NCBI RefSeq assembly: GCF_006716695.1
Contig: NZ_VFPN01000002.1
Location: 124,001 to 188,000 of the forward strand
Origin: Klugiella xanthotipulae
GTDB lineage: Bacteria; Actinomycetota; Actinomycetes; Actinomycetales; Microbacteriaceae
Direction of reading: 5' to 3'
DNA: 64,000 nt
In this document: positions 28,187 through 37,863 of the stretch, piece by piece
How the letters are laid out: the number at the start of each line of letters is the position of its first letter
How positions within the stretch are numbered: the stretch's first letter is position 1
Translations under genes and position numbers: made by a program
The notes under the pieces: generated by a model
Seen by the model: the letters and a program-made list of their open reading frames with translations, nothing else
What the model was told of the DNA's origin: nothing
Database searches by the model: none

Positions 28187-29577
28187 AGGGCATCCTCCAG
28201 GGCACGGCGAACATTTCTCCCCGCCGAGGAGGCGTTGAGATCACCCACAACAACGGCCGAGAGGGGGCGAGAGGCGAGCTCCTGAGCCAAACTCTGCACC
28301 TCGGCAGAGGTCACAGCGGCTACACACTCCAGGGTGTGATCGAGGTCGTAAAAGACGCCCGTTCCCAGGTCGCTGCGAGCGAGGCGGCCCATCCTGGTCT
28401 CAGAGTCCTCCAGCGCAAGAGCCGACGAACCGGCCAATTGGCCGAGGGCTCGGCGCAGTTCATCATCGGTGATACCGTCCTGAGCCAGACGGGAAAACTC
28501 ATCGCGGAGAACCGTGGCGACGACACCAGCCTTCTCGGGCGAGCATCCGGCATACAGGCCGAAAAGGCCCGCATCGGAGTACGCGGAGGCAAACGAGTAG
28601 GTGGAGTAGGCCAGGCCACGCTTCTCGCGGATTTCCTGAAAGAGGCGACTCGACATCCCGCCGCCGACAACGATGTTGAGGATACTCATGGCAAAGCGGA
28701 GCGGATCTCCCGCAATCAACCCGGGCACTCCCAGCATGAGGTTGATCTGGCCACCTGGCCGCTCCACCTCAATGTAGTCTGCACCGCGCGTGATCGCCGC
28801 TGGAGTCTGGTCGCGTCGAGCGGCAGGAGTCGCCACCCGCGACATCGACCACTCAGGCCAGTGCCTGGAGGCGTGCTCAAGCGCCTCCACAACCTCAGAT
28901 ACCAGAGTGTCGTGGTCAACAGCCCCCGCCGCAGCGACGACGAGGTTCGACGGCTGATACTGCTCACGATAGTGCTGCCAAACGCCCTCCCGTGTGGCAC
29001 CCGTGATTGTCGAGGAGTCGCCCCCAATGGGTCGGCCGAGCGGATGATCGCCCAGGACCGCCCCGCACAATCGCTCACTCGCAACATCGGCCGGATCATC
29101 CTCAGCCATTGCCAGTTCCTCCAGGATGACCGTGCGCTCGGTGTCGAACTCAGCGGAGTCGATCACAGAGCCAGTCACCATATCGGCAATCACGCCCGTG
29201 GCCATCGAGAGGTCGCTGTCACGCACCTTAGCGTAGTAGCAGGTGAATTCCTTAGCCGTCATAGCGTTGTGTTCACCGCCCACCGCATCAAAACTGATCG
29301 CGATATCGAGGGCGCTGCGGGAGTGTGTGCCCTTAAAAAGCAAGTGTTCGAGAAAGTGAGTAGAGCCGAGACTTCCTGCCGCGGCCGCGTGGTGAGCCTG
29401 CTCGTCACGTGAGCCCACCGGCACCCAGAAGCCCAGGGTGGCGCTGCGAACCCCCGGCATGGACTCCGTGAGGATCCGGACCCCGCTCGAGTGGACGGTT
29501 CGCTGAACCAGCGTCTCACCCCCGACAGAAAAGCTGAGGGCAGACAGATCGAGGGGTAAATCAACGGCGCTGGTCAC
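28183..29577 (-). CDS. M16 family zinc peptidase
   Basis: A 464-residue pitrilysin-family metallopeptidase. It has the inverted zinc motif HFLEH (about 75-79, followed by LLFKGT) and the distal glutamate in EELAMAEDDPADVASE. The R/Y pair motif typical of these clamshell peptidases (RGLAYSTYSFASAY) is also visible. In actinobacteria this gene normally follows pnp directly; here two unrelated genes lie between them. Confidence 0.92.
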   Translation of the reverse strand: MTSAVDLPLDLSALSFSVGGETLVQRTVHSSGVRILTESMPGVRSATLGFWVPVGSRDEQAHHAAAAGSLGSTHFLEHLLFKGTHSRSALDIAISFDAVGGEHNAMTAKEFTCYYAKVRDSDLSMATGVIADMVTGSVIDSAEFDTERTVILEELAMAEDDPADVASERLCGAVLGDHPLGRPIGGDSSTITGATREGVWQHYREQYQPSNLVVAAAGAVDHDTLVSEVVEALEHASRHWPEWSMSRVATPAARRDQTPAAITRGADYIEVERPGGQINLMLGVPGLIAGDPLRFAMSILNIVVGGGMSSRLFQEIREKRGLAYSTYSFASAYSDAGLFGLYAGCSPEKAGVVATVLRDEFSRLAQDGITDDELRRALGQLAGSSALALEDSETRMGRLARSDLGTGVFYDLDHTLECVAAVTSAEVQSLAQELASRPLSAVVVGDLNASSAGRNVRRALEDAL

Positions 29578-29669
29578 CTGATTCAGCCTAGGGCACCCTC
29601 GCTGAAAGCGGGCAGAGATCCAGGTTCGCTCAGAGAGAAACCCCTGATCGGATACTTTACCTCAGCAGG

Positions 29670-30767
29670 TTAGCGCACTGCGGATACCCGATCCAGGTCG
29701 CGCAACTGGGCGTGGGTGAGAACCAGGTCGGCACTGGCGATCATCGAGTCAACATGCCCCAGCGTGTCCGCGCTCACAACGGGAGCTGCCACGTGACGTT
29801 TCGATTGCAGCCAGGCGAGCGCGATCGCCGCGTTATCGACACCGTGCTCGGCCGCAACCCGGTCGAGCACACTCAACACCCTCATCCCCCGACGGTTGAT
29901 GTGCTCCCCCGCGCGGGCTCGGCGGGCGCTGCCAATGCCGTCATTCTTGGACCGATACCCACCACCCAAAAAACCGTGGGCGAGCGCAAAGTGCGGCACA
30001 ACGCCGAGTTGCTGGGTGTCAGCCGCAAGAGCGGCATCCGTCTCATACTCCTTACGATGCATGAGGTTGTAGTGCTCCTGCGCCGATTCAAAGGAGGGCA
30101 GGCCAGTCGCCGCAAGCAGGCGAGCCTCCATGAGGCGCTGACCGGAGTAGTTTGACGCACCGAGGTAGCGCACCTTACCGCTCTCAATCAGTTCGTGAAC
30201 GGCAGCGAGGCTGTCCTCCAGGGGAACGCGCTGGTCGTCATAATGAAAATACAACAAATCGATATAGTCGGTCTGCAGCCGCTCCAGCGAGGCTTCAACA
30301 GCGGCGAGAATGCCGCGGCGGGTAAGCCCGGGGTTGTCATGACTCTGGCCCACTTTTGTCGCCAGGATAATACGGTCACGATTACCGCGGGTACGCATCC
30401 AGTTACCGATCATCATTTCACTCTGGCCTGCGGCATAGTTGTCGGCCGTATCGATAAAGTTGCCGCCCAGCAGGAAGAAACGATCCATGATGCTCATGCT
30501 CGTGGGGCGGTCAACGGTCCATCCAAAAACGCTCGTCCCGAGGGCGACCGGGTACACCCTGAGGTCGCTGCGACCAATGGGCCGCTGCACACCGGCGCGG
30601 GCAAGCGTAATCGGTTCGGTAAAACAGGGTCCGGCAACGGATTCCTCAGCGGGTGTGGGCTCAGCCGCACCACGTGGGCTGTGCAACCGTTCCACCGTGG
30701 CAACATGACGGCCACCCGCCGGTGACTTCGTTCCTGGAATTCCCCACATCATGCTCCCCCACAACAT
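29670..30767 (-). CDS. Aldo-keto reductase
   Basis: A 365-residue (alpha/beta)8 NADPH-dependent oxidoreductase. The tetrad is visible as D106 and Y111 (FIDTADNY), K138 (ATKVG) and H175 (YFHYDD). About 60 N-terminal residues precede the family core (LGTSVFGWTVD). The start is uncertain between ATG 30767 and two ATGs 15-18 bases inside; TAGTGT 7 bases before 30767 would allow a leaderless start there. Substrate unknown. It diverges from a PLP decarboxylase gene. Confidence 0.88.
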   Translation of the reverse strand: MLWGSMMWGIPGTKSPAGGRHVATVERLHSPRGAAEPTPAEESVAGPCFTEPITLARAGVQRPIGRSDLRVYPVALGTSVFGWTVDRPTSMSIMDRFFLLGGNFIDTADNYAAGQSEMMIGNWMRTRGNRDRIILATKVGQSHDNPGLTRRGILAAVEASLERLQTDYIDLLYFHYDDQRVPLEDSLAAVHELIESGKVRYLGASNYSGQRLMEARLLAATGLPSFESAQEHYNLMHRKEYETDAALAADTQQLGVVPHFALAHGFLGGGYRSKNDGIGSARRARAGEHINRRGMRVLSVLDRVAAEHGVDNAAIALAWLQSKRHVAAPVVSADTLGHVDSMIASADLVLTHAQLRDLDRVSAVR

Positions 30768-30872
30768 TCGCTAAACACTATTCCTCGTACCCTACGTGAC
30801 CTGTCTACAAACGTCGAGGGAACAAACGAACTGTTATCAATTTGAGCTTTATTTATGCAGAAGTCCGAACAA

Positions 30873-30893
30873 ATATCCACGGTGCATGGATAT
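30873..30893. promoter_or_regulatory. Inverted repeat between divergent reductase and decarboxylase genes
   Basis: ATATCCA (30873-30879) and TGGATAT (30887-30893) form 7-base arms with a 7-base spacer, within an AT-rich 256-base divergent region (30768-31023). It is a candidate operator. No regulator gene is adjacent. Confidence 0.4.
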
Positions 30894-31023
30894 CTGCCCA
30901 GAAAAATACTTAAACACTGATAAATCAATGGCGTGATCAGGCCAGCGGCCACCCCGTACCGCGGGTGATGCCTGGACAGATTGATCGTGGTCAAGCGGTC
31001 ATCCGCGTGCCAGGATAGCGGAC

Positions 31024-32436
31024 ATGAGTCACTTCTTTCCGGACACCGGAGCCACAACTCCCAGCACCGAGATGCACATCCAGACGCCCCACAATCGCGC
31101 GCTTCTTGGGGCCGTTCTCGATTATGCCCGTGACCGCATGGCCAACGACCAGCCGCTCGACTTCCCCGCAACCCCGGCCGAGCTCGCCGCGCGGGTGCCT
31201 CGCACCATCACACCAACAGGTCTGGGCGGACCGGAAGCGCTGCGTATCTTCGAGGAGATCCTGGCCCCCGCCTGTATCTCGACCGACCACCCCGGATATC
31301 TTTCCTTCATTCCCACCGCCGCGACCGAGGCCGCGACAATGTTTGACCTGGCGGTTGCCGCGTGCAGCGTTTACGGTGGATCGTGGCTGGAAGGTGCCGG
31401 AGCCGTGCACGCCGAGAACGAGGTGCTCCGCTGGTTGGCAGCCCAGGTGGGCCTGCCAGCAGGGGCCGGCGGGGTGTTTGTGCAGGGTGGCACAATCGGT
31501 AACCTCTCGGCGCTTGTGGCCGCACGCTTCAACGCACAGAGCACTGCCGCACGCAACGGGACCCCCGTGCCCGACCGGTGGGCCATCGCATGCAGCAGGG
31601 AGGCGCACTCCTCGCTCCGCTCTGCGGCCCGGGTGATGGATGTTGACCTCCTCCCCCTCGATCCAGACCCCTCTGGACGACTCACCGGCGACATCCTACG
31701 ATCCGCGCTCGACGCCCAACCGGACGGTGGAGCGAGCGTGTGTGCGGTGGTCGCTACGGCCGGCACCACCAACTTGGGCATTATTGACGACCTGGCTGGC
31801 ATTGGTGAGCTGTGCCGGGAGCGGGACATTTGGTTTCACGTTGACGGGGCATACGGGCTCGCCGCGATTCTGGTGCCGGAACTCGCGCCACTCTTCGCCG
31901 GTGCCGAGTATGCAGACTCGTTTATCGTGGACCCACATAAATGGCTCTTCACTCCCTTCGATGCGTGTGCGCTCGTCTATCGAGACCCACGCGTGGCGTA
32001 TCGCACGCACAGCCAGCACGCCGAGTACCTCGACACACTTGAGGAGGAGACCGTGTGGAATCCGTCGGATTACGCCATCCAGCTGACCCGGCGCGCCCGG
32101 GGTCTCCCGCTATGGTTCTCGCTCGCCAGCTACGGGACAGAACGTTACCGATTGGCAATCGAATCGACCGTGATGACAGCACGGGCTGTGGCCAAGATCA
32201 TCCGTGAAACTGAGCACCTGGAGCTGGTGTGCGACCCCACGTTATCGATTGTCGCCTTCAGCCGTCTCGGATGGGAGGCGGCGGATTATCGCGATTGGTC
32301 GGCTCGGCTGCTGACAGCGGGCACGGGCTTTGTCACGCCAAGCTCACACCACGGCAAGCCGATCCTGCGCTTTGCGATTGTAAACCCACGCAGCACGCTT
32401 GATGTGCTGGTACCGATCCTGGATACGCTGCGCTAG
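31024..32436 (+). CDS. PLP-dependent group II decarboxylase
   Basis: A 470-residue fold-type I PLP enzyme of the aromatic-L-amino-acid/glutamate decarboxylase group. Visible are the PLP-phosphate region (GGTIGNLSAL), the Asp of HVDGAYG, and the Schiff-base Lys306 in DPHKWLF. The substrate cannot be assigned; aromatic amino acids are the commonest for this group. It is transcribed away from the aldo-keto reductase, which might reduce an aldehyde derived from the amine, though that link is speculation. Confidence 0.87.
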   Translation: MSHFFPDTGATTPSTEMHIQTPHNRALLGAVLDYARDRMANDQPLDFPATPAELAARVPRTITPTGLGGPEALRIFEEILAPACISTDHPGYLSFIPTAATEAATMFDLAVAACSVYGGSWLEGAGAVHAENEVLRWLAAQVGLPAGAGGVFVQGGTIGNLSALVAARFNAQSTAARNGTPVPDRWAIACSREAHSSLRSAARVMDVDLLPLDPDPSGRLTGDILRSALDAQPDGGASVCAVVATAGTTNLGIIDDLAGIGELCRERDIWFHVDGAYGLAAILVPELAPLFAGAEYADSFIVDPHKWLFTPFDACALVYRDPRVAYRTHSQHAEYLDTLEEETVWNPSDYAIQLTRRARGLPLWFSLASYGTERYRLAIESTVMTARAVAKIIRETEHLELVCDPTLSIVAFSRLGWEAADYRDWSARLLTAGTGFVTPSSHHGKPILRFAIVNPRSTLDVLVPILDTLR

Positions 32437-32456
32437 CCTCGTTCTCGTCAACAACG

Positions 32457-32490
32457 CAGGAGGGCCCCCGCCGAAGCGAGGGCCCTCCTG
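32457..32490. terminator. Bidirectional terminator
   Basis: Perfect 11-bp arms CAGGAGGGCCC (32457-32467) and GGGCCCTCCTG (32480-32490) with a 12-base loop, between the convergent decarboxylase gene and pnp. Confidence 0.85.
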
Positions 32491-32504
32491 TCTGATCGGC
32501 GAAA

Positions 32505-34760
32505 TTACTCGACGGGTGCCTCTGCGGGGGCTTCGCCCTCGGCTGCGGCATCGTCAAGGACGGGTGCAAGCGACAGCTTGCCGCGATCATCCACCTTGGT
32601 GATCTCAACAAGAACCTTCTGGCCGATTGACAATACGTCGTCCACGTTTTCCACCCGCTTGCCTCCGGCGAGCTTACGCACCTCAGAGATGTGCAGCAGG
32701 CCGTCTTTACCGGGAAGCAGCGAGATGAAAGCACCGAACGCGGCGTTCTTCACCACGGTACCCAAGTACTGCTCACCCACCTCGGGGTTCTGCGGGTTAG
32801 CAATGGCGTTGACCTGCACACGGGCTGCCTCGGCCGAGGGGCCGTCAACCGCACCGATGTACACGGTGCCGTCGTCGTCGATTGAGATGTCGGCACCGGT
32901 CTCATCCTGAATAGCATTGATTGTCTTGCCCTTCGGGCCAATCAACTCACCGATCTTGTCCACGGGGATGTTAACGGTGATCACGCGAGGAGCGGTCGGA
33001 GCCATCTCGTCGGGCGTGTCGATCGCCTGGGTAAGGACGTCAAGGATGGTGGTACGGGCTTCCTTTGCCTGCGTCAGCGCGCTGGCCAGGACCGAGGCGG
33101 GGATGCCGTCCAGCTTGGTGTCGAGCTGGATCGCGGTGATGAACTCGCTGGTACCGGCTACCTTAAAGTCCATATCGCCGAGAGCATCCTCGGCACCCAG
33201 GATGTCGGTAAGCGCCGCGTAACGCGTCTCACCGTTCACCGTGTCGCTCACGAGGCCCATCGCGATACCCGCGACGGGCGCACGCAGTGGCACACCAGCG
33301 TTGAGCAGCGACAATGTCGAGGCGCAGACGGAACCCATCGAGGTGGAGCCGTTGGAACTGAGCGCCTCGGACACCTGACGGATGGCATAGGGGAACTCGT
33401 CTCGGCTGGGCAGCACGGGAACGAGTGCGCGCTCAGCCAGGAATCCGTGGCCAATCTCGCGACGCTTCGGGCTGCCGACCCGACCGGTCTCACCGGTGGA
33501 GTAGGGCGGGAAGTTGTAGTGATGCAGGTAGCGCTTGCTCTTGACGGGCGACAAAGAGTCAATCTGCTGCTCCATCTTGAGCATGTTCAGCGTGGTGACA
33601 CCCAGGATCTGAGTCTCGCCGCGCTGGAAGATCGCGGAACCGTGCACGCGGGGAATAACCTGAACCTCGGCATCCAGCGCCCGGATGTCACTGAGACCGC
33701 GCCCATCCATACGGACACCCTCGGTAAGGATGCGGCCGCGGACGACCTTCTTGGTCACGGACTTGTAGGCCGCGCTGACCTGCGTGGTCGCCTCAACAGG
33801 CAACTCACCCGCGTCGATCTTGACCGTGATGGCCGTGACAACGCGCGCCTTGAGCGCGTCATCAGCATTCTGGCGCTCGATTTTGTCGGCAATCTGGTAG
33901 ATATTGACCAGTTCGGCCTCAGCCAGCTCGGCAACGGCGGTGTAGGTCTCCTCCGTGTAGGGCAAGAAGACCGGGTACTCAGCAATTTCCTTAGCCGACT
34001 GGGCGGCTAGTGCTGCCTGAGCCTCAACCAGCTGCTTGATGAAGGGCTTCGAGGCTTCCAGGCCCTGGGCAACGATTTCCTCGTTGGGCTTGGTGGCACC
34101 GCCCTTGATCAGGTTCCAGCTGTGCTCGGTGGCTTCGGCCTCGACCATCATGATGGCAACATCGTCGCTGCCATCGGCATTCTTCACAACGCGGCCAGCC
34201 ACAATGAGGTCAAAAACGGCCTCTTCTAGCTGAGATACGGTGGGGAAAGCAACCCACTGATCACCGATAAGAGCCAGACGGACACCGGCGATAGGGCCAG
34301 AGAAGGGCAGGCCCGAGATCTGGGTGGATGCTGACGCCGCGTTAATGGCCAAAGCATCATAGAACTCGCCGGGGGCAATGCTGAGGACGGTGATCACGAT
34401 CTGGACCTCGTTGCGCAGACCCGCCACAAATGACGGACGCAGCGGACGGTCAATCAGGCGACATACCAGGATGGCCTCGGTCGAGGGGCGGCCCTCGCGG
34501 CGGAAGAAGGATCCGGGGATCTTTCCGGCGGCATAGGAGCGCTCTTCAACATCCACCGTCAACGGGAAGAAGTCGAAGTTGTCCTTGGGGTGTTTGCCTG
34601 CGCTTGTGGCGGACAGCAACATGGTTTCCTCGTCGAGGTAGGCAGCTACTGCTCCCTGGGCCTGCTGAGCGAGACGACCGGTCTCAAAACGAATGGTACG
34701 GGTTCCGAACTTACCGTTATCAAGAACGGTTTCGGCAAATTTAATTTCTGGACCTTCCAA
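32505..34760 (-). CDS. pnp: Polyribonucleotide nucleotidyltransferase (PNPase)
   Basis: Pnp degrades RNA 3' to 5' by phosphorolysis. The 751-residue protein has two RNase PH cores ([20 protein letters not shown] early, then [14 protein letters not shown]), a KH domain ([18 protein letters not shown]) and an S1 domain ([20 protein letters not shown]), plus an Ala/Glu tail. I choose TTG 34760: it gives the family start [16 protein letters not shown] and has AAGGAGA 8 bases upstream. The frame is open to ATG 34823, but those residues are unlike the family. rpsO is not adjacent. Confidence 0.96.
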   Translation of the reverse strand: MEGPEIKFAETVLDNGKFGTRTIRFETGRLAQQAQGAVAAYLDEETMLLSATSAGKHPKDNFDFFPLTVDVEERSYAAGKIPGSFFRREGRPSTEAILVCRLIDRPLRPSFVAGLRNEVQIVITVLSIAPGEFYDALAINAASASTQISGLPFSGPIAGVRLALIGDQWVAFPTVSQLEEAVFDLIVAGRVVKNADGSDDVAIMMVEAEATEHSWNLIKGGATKPNEEIVAQGLEASKPFIKQLVEAQAALAAQSAKEIAEYPVFLPYTEETYTAVAELAEAELVNIYQIADKIERQNADDALKARVVTAITVKIDAGELPVEATTQVSAAYKSVTKKVVRGRILTEGVRMDGRGLSDIRALDAEVQVIPRVHGSAIFQRGETQILGVTTLNMLKMEQQIDSLSPVKSKRYLHHYNFPPYSTGETGRVGSPKRREIGHGFLAERALVPVLPSRDEFPYAIRQVSEALSSNGSTSMGSVCASTLSLLNAGVPLRAPVAGIAMGLVSDTVNGETRYAALTDILGAEDALGDMDFKVAGTSEFITAIQLDTKLDGIPASVLASALTQAKEARTTILDVLTQAIDTPDEMAPTAPRVITVNIPVDKIGELIGPKGKTINAIQDETGADISIDDDGTVYIGAVDGPSAEAARVQVNAIANPQNPEVGEQYLGTVVKNAAFGAFISLLPGKDGLLHISEVRKLAGGKRVENVDDVLSIGQKVLVEITKVDDRGKLSLAPVLDDAAAEGEAPAEAPVE

Positions 34761-35254
34761 GAGGTCTTTCTCCTTACATGAGGAGCACGCATGCAGCGCG
34801 AAACACCACCTGTGGCATTCCAAGGATCGCTGCTGATCAACAGTAGAAAATCACCATGTCACATGTAATGGGAATTCACCACCGAAGACCAGCGCCCTGC
34901 TTGCACACTCATCTTTTAGCGCACAATTGCGCATTGCCCGAGTGGGCAACTCCCCGATTCTAACAGAGCCATCACCCATTCCGCGGAAAATCGGGGAGAT
35001 TTCCGATAGCCCCTCATGATTTTCGCGCGGATTCGCCGCCAGCTCGCCACAACCGCTTGCGGTCCATCGCTTACAACCCGAATGCGGGCGGGCAGAACAC
35101 TGTGAGTTGCCCCCAAAGAGCCCCACCCTCACCCGCAACCCATACTGTTTAGATCATGCGAAAATTAAAGTTAGCCAAGGCGAAGTTTAATTTCTCAATA
35201 CCCCTGGCGTCTCTCGGCGGCAGGAATTCACCAGCATAAAAAATGGAGAAAACT
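34761..35254. promoter_or_regulatory. Divergent region between pnp and the Vap-like gene
   Basis: For pnp, a minus-strand -10 candidate TAGAAT (34962-34957) is followed by two small perfect hairpins at the start of a leader of about 190 bases: TTGCCC/GGGCAA (34934-34949) and GCGCA/TGCGC (34919-34932). A wider inverted repeat pairs 34950-34959 with 34989-34998. For the plus-strand gene, a -10 candidate TACTGT lies near 35143. A 27-codon frame at 35156 is probably just leader. No other gene is seen. Confidence 0.45.
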
Positions 35255-35740
35255 ATGAAAATTCGCACAAATCGCCTACTCGCCGGGGTGGCAGGCCTCA
35301 GCCTGGCACTGGGATGCGCACTGGCCACAACACCCGCACAGGCCGCAGAACCGATCCCAGATACCACTGGGCAGAGCGCGCCCGCTGCCCCGGCGTCCGA
35401 TCACCCAACAAAAGAGGCCTCCATCCCTGCAGCCGGATCCATCGTCGGCGGGCTGGTTTACACCCGCGTTCAGGTAGATGCAAAAGACGGCAGCAAAAAG
35501 TCTTTCGTGGGTAACGGAGGAGGGTTGTTTACCCCCGGCGCCGGGGCCGTTATCGGCACCTTATACACCGATGACCTCGCCCGGCTCTACGCGGATACGG
35601 TCAGCTTTCAAGTGAACGCGGCGGCAGCATATACAAACGTGAACTTCTTTGATGCGGACTCACACCTTCTCGGTCACCTGCAGGCTGGCTCCCTCTCGAC
35701 AGTTGTCGGTATCGGCGGAGGAACAGGAAGCTGGGCGTAG
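35255..35740 (+). CDS. Secreted Vap-like (Rhodococcus equi virulence-associated) protein
   Basis: A 161-residue exported protein. Residues 1-32 are a Sec signal peptide (MKIRTNRLLAGVAGLSLALG, with likely cleavage after AQA). A short Pro/Ala/Ser-rich stretch is followed by a compact domain of about 105 residues with GGLFTPGAGAVIGTLYTDDL, VNVNFFDADSHLLGHLQAG (V read from context as NVNFFD) and the C-terminus GIGGGTGSW. As I remember them, R. equi Vap proteins carry the same TDDL, NINFFD, LGH-QSG and GVGGGSGSW motifs and end at the same point. ATG 35255 has GGAG 6 bases upstream. Its role here is unknown. Confidence 0.72.
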   Translation: MKIRTNRLLAGVAGLSLALGCALATTPAQAAEPIPDTTGQSAPAAPASDHPTKEASIPAAGSIVGGLVYTRVQVDAKDGSKKSFVGNGGGLFTPGAGAVIGTLYTDDLARLYADTVSFQVNAAAAYTNVNFFDADSHLLGHLQAGSLSTVVGIGGGTGSWA

Positions 35741-35747
35741 ACCGCTC

Positions 35748-35795
35748 ACAACATTGAGGGGCTGGACACTTACGTGCCCAGCCCCTCAGTGTTGT
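35748..35795. terminator. Bidirectional terminator
   Basis: Arms 35748-35765 and 35778-35795 pair over 18 positions with a single G-T wobble around a 12-base loop. It lies between the convergent Vap-like gene and serA. Confidence 0.8.
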
Positions 35796-35801
35796 CACGG
35801 C

Positions 35802-37391
35802 TTAGTCAACGATGTCGATCTCGCGCAGAGTATCGGCGGAAATCTCGCTACGCAACTCGCTCAGCAATGACTCGGGAGCCGGCGAATCGATACTCAGTAC
35901 GCTCAGCGCACGGCCCGCCTCAACGTCACGAGCAACCTGCATACCGGCGATATTGATACCGGCCTCCCCCAGCAGCCGCCCGTAGGTTGCCACGATCCCG
36001 GGGCGGTCCCGGTAGGTGAAGACGATCATGTGTTCGGCAAACGGCAGTTCTACGTCGTAGCCGTTAATCTCCACGATTTTCTCCACCTGCTTAGTCCCGG
36101 TCAAAGTCCCCGAAACGGAAATCTGTGATCCGTCGCTGAGTGCGCCTCGAATAGTGACCACGTTACGGTAGTCCTCCGTCTCACCGTCGCTAAACATCCG
36201 CACCTCAACACCGCGCTGCTCCGCAATGAGCGGGGCGTTAACGTATGACACCGAGTCGCTCACGACGTTCGTGAAGATGCCCTTGAGGGCCGCGAGGCGC
36301 AGCACCTTGACGTCGTAGTTGGCAAGCTCGCCATGCACCTCAATGTCTATGCTCGTGAGCGAACTGTGCGCCAGAGCGGAGAAGACCTGTCCGAGTTTCT
36401 CCGTGAGGGGAAGACCCGGACGAACGTACGGGTCAATCACGCCGCCGGCGACGTTCACGGCATCCGGCACCAACTCGCCGGCCAAAGCTAGGCGAACAGA
36501 TTTAGCCACCGACACGCCAGCCTTCTCCTGCGCCTCATCGGTCGATGCGCCCAGATGCGGTGTCACGATCACGTTGGACAGGGCGAGCAAGGGCAGATCC
36601 TTCGGCGGCTCCTGAACGAATACGTCAAGACCTGCTCCAGCAATAGTCTTCGCCGCAAGCGCCTCATAGAGCGCCTGCTCGTCGATCAGACCGCCGCGGG
36701 CCACGTTAACCACGTAGGCCGTTGGCTTCATCTGGGCCAGCTGTTCGGCACCGATCATCCCGGTTGTCTCGGGCGTCTTCGGCATGTGAATGGTGAGGAA
36801 ATCGGCCTGAGCGAGCAGCTCCTCCAGGCTCACCAACTGCACACCCAGTTGCTGGGCGCGGGCACTCGTCACGTAGGGATCGTAGGCCACGATGGTAACG
36901 CCAAAGCCCTTGACCCGCTCGGCCACGAGAGCGCCAATACGGCCCAGACCCACAATGCCGATCGTCTTCTCGTATAGTTCCGTTCCGGTGTAGGCGGAGC
37001 GCTTCCACAGGCCGTTCGAGAGGGCCTCATGCGCCTGTGGGAGATGACGGGCCAGGCTCAGGATGTGACCCACCGTGAGTTCGGCTGCACTGATGATGTT
37101 TGACGTGGGGGCGTTCACCACCATGACACCGGCGGAGGTCGCCGCCTTAATATCGACATTATCGAGGCCAACACCCGCTCGGGCAATAACCTTCAGCGCA
37201 GATGCCGCCTGTAATACCTCGGCGTCTACCTGCGTAGCAGATCGAACCAGGATGGCATCCGCGGTGGCAACGGCGGCCAGAAGCGCAGGGCGATCCGTTC
37301 CGTCAACGTTGACAACCTGGAAGTCGGGGCCGAGGGCCTCAACGGTGGCGGGCGATAATTCTTCAGCGATCAGCACGACCGGCTTTGACAC
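35802..37391 (-). CDS. serA: D-3-phosphoglycerate dehydrogenase
   Basis: SerA oxidises 3-phosphoglycerate in the first step of serine synthesis. The 529-residue long form has the NAD motif (GIVGLGRIGALVAERV, about 145), the catalytic Arg/Glu/His loop regions, an intervening ASB domain (about 320-450) and a C-terminal ACT domain (about 455-529) that usually binds serine as feedback inhibitor. GTG start with CGGAGGA upstream. Confidence 0.96.
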   Translation of the reverse strand: MSKPVVLIAEELSPATVEALGPDFQVVNVDGTDRPALLAAVATADAILVRSATQVDAEVLQAASALKVIARAGVGLDNVDIKAATSAGVMVVNAPTSNIISAAELTVGHILSLARHLPQAHEALSNGLWKRSAYTGTELYEKTIGIVGLGRIGALVAERVKGFGVTIVAYDPYVTSARAQQLGVQLVSLEELLAQADFLTIHMPKTPETTGMIGAEQLAQMKPTAYVVNVARGGLIDEQALYEALAAKTIAGAGLDVFVQEPPKDLPLLALSNVIVTPHLGASTDEAQEKAGVSVAKSVRLALAGELVPDAVNVAGGVIDPYVRPGLPLTEKLGQVFSALAHSSLTSIDIEVHGELANYDVKVLRLAALKGIFTNVVSDSVSYVNAPLIAEQRGVEVRMFSDGETEDYRNVVTIRGALSDGSQISVSGTLTGTKQVEKIVEINGYDVELPFAEHMIVFTYRDRPGIVATYGRLLGEAGINIAGMQVARDVEAGRALSVLSIDSPAPESLLSELRSEISADTLREIDIVD

Positions 37392-37506
37392 GAGGGTATC
37401 CTCCGAGATGGCGGGGTGGAGTCGCCTGCCACGACCGGGCAGGTCCGTTTCATCCTATACCGGCCACCCGAGCATCCGCGCCAGGTGAGGGCCGTCCGAC
37501 CGGGGG

Positions 37507-37863
37507 TTACGTGAAGAACGCTCCCAGCTGGAAACGGTTAAGGATGTCGAGGGTGGTCACCGAGATGACGGCAAGCCCGGCACAGAATACCAGCGCACGA
37601 ACCGCCAACGCGCGCCGACGGCCCAGCCACAGCGCGAGAAGGAAAACGACCACGGGCAACGCAGCACTGGCCACCAGGATGACCCAGCCCCACCACACCA
37701 CCTCACCGCCGAGCGAACTGGCAACGTTAGAAATACCGATCAAATTACCCCACGCCGCCCACACGTCGTAGGCGTAAACCAGAGCGAAGAGGCCCGCCAC
37801 CGCGATCGAACCGACACCATAAGTCGGCCTGGTGCGCACGGGGAGAGTGGTTACGTCGGTCAT
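37507..37863 (-). CDS. Small membrane protein, function unknown
   Basis: A 118-residue protein with three predicted transmembrane helices (VGSIAVAGLFALVYAYDVWA, VWWGWVILVASAALPVVVFL and LAVRALVFCAGLAVISVTTL). ATG 37863 overlaps the stop codon of the upstream gene by one base (TGATG), so the two are translationally coupled. No family recognised. Confidence 0.7.
   Translation of the reverse strand: MTDVTTLPVRTRPTYGVGSIAVAGLFALVYAYDVWAAWGNLIGISNVASSLGGEVVWWGWVILVASAALPVVVFLLALWLGRRRALAVRALVFCAGLAVISVTTLDILNRFQLGAFFT

Noticed and set aside
28042-29412. A 456-codon open frame on the plus strand
   Set aside because: Antisense to the histidine phosphatase and M16 peptidase genes; no motif of its own.
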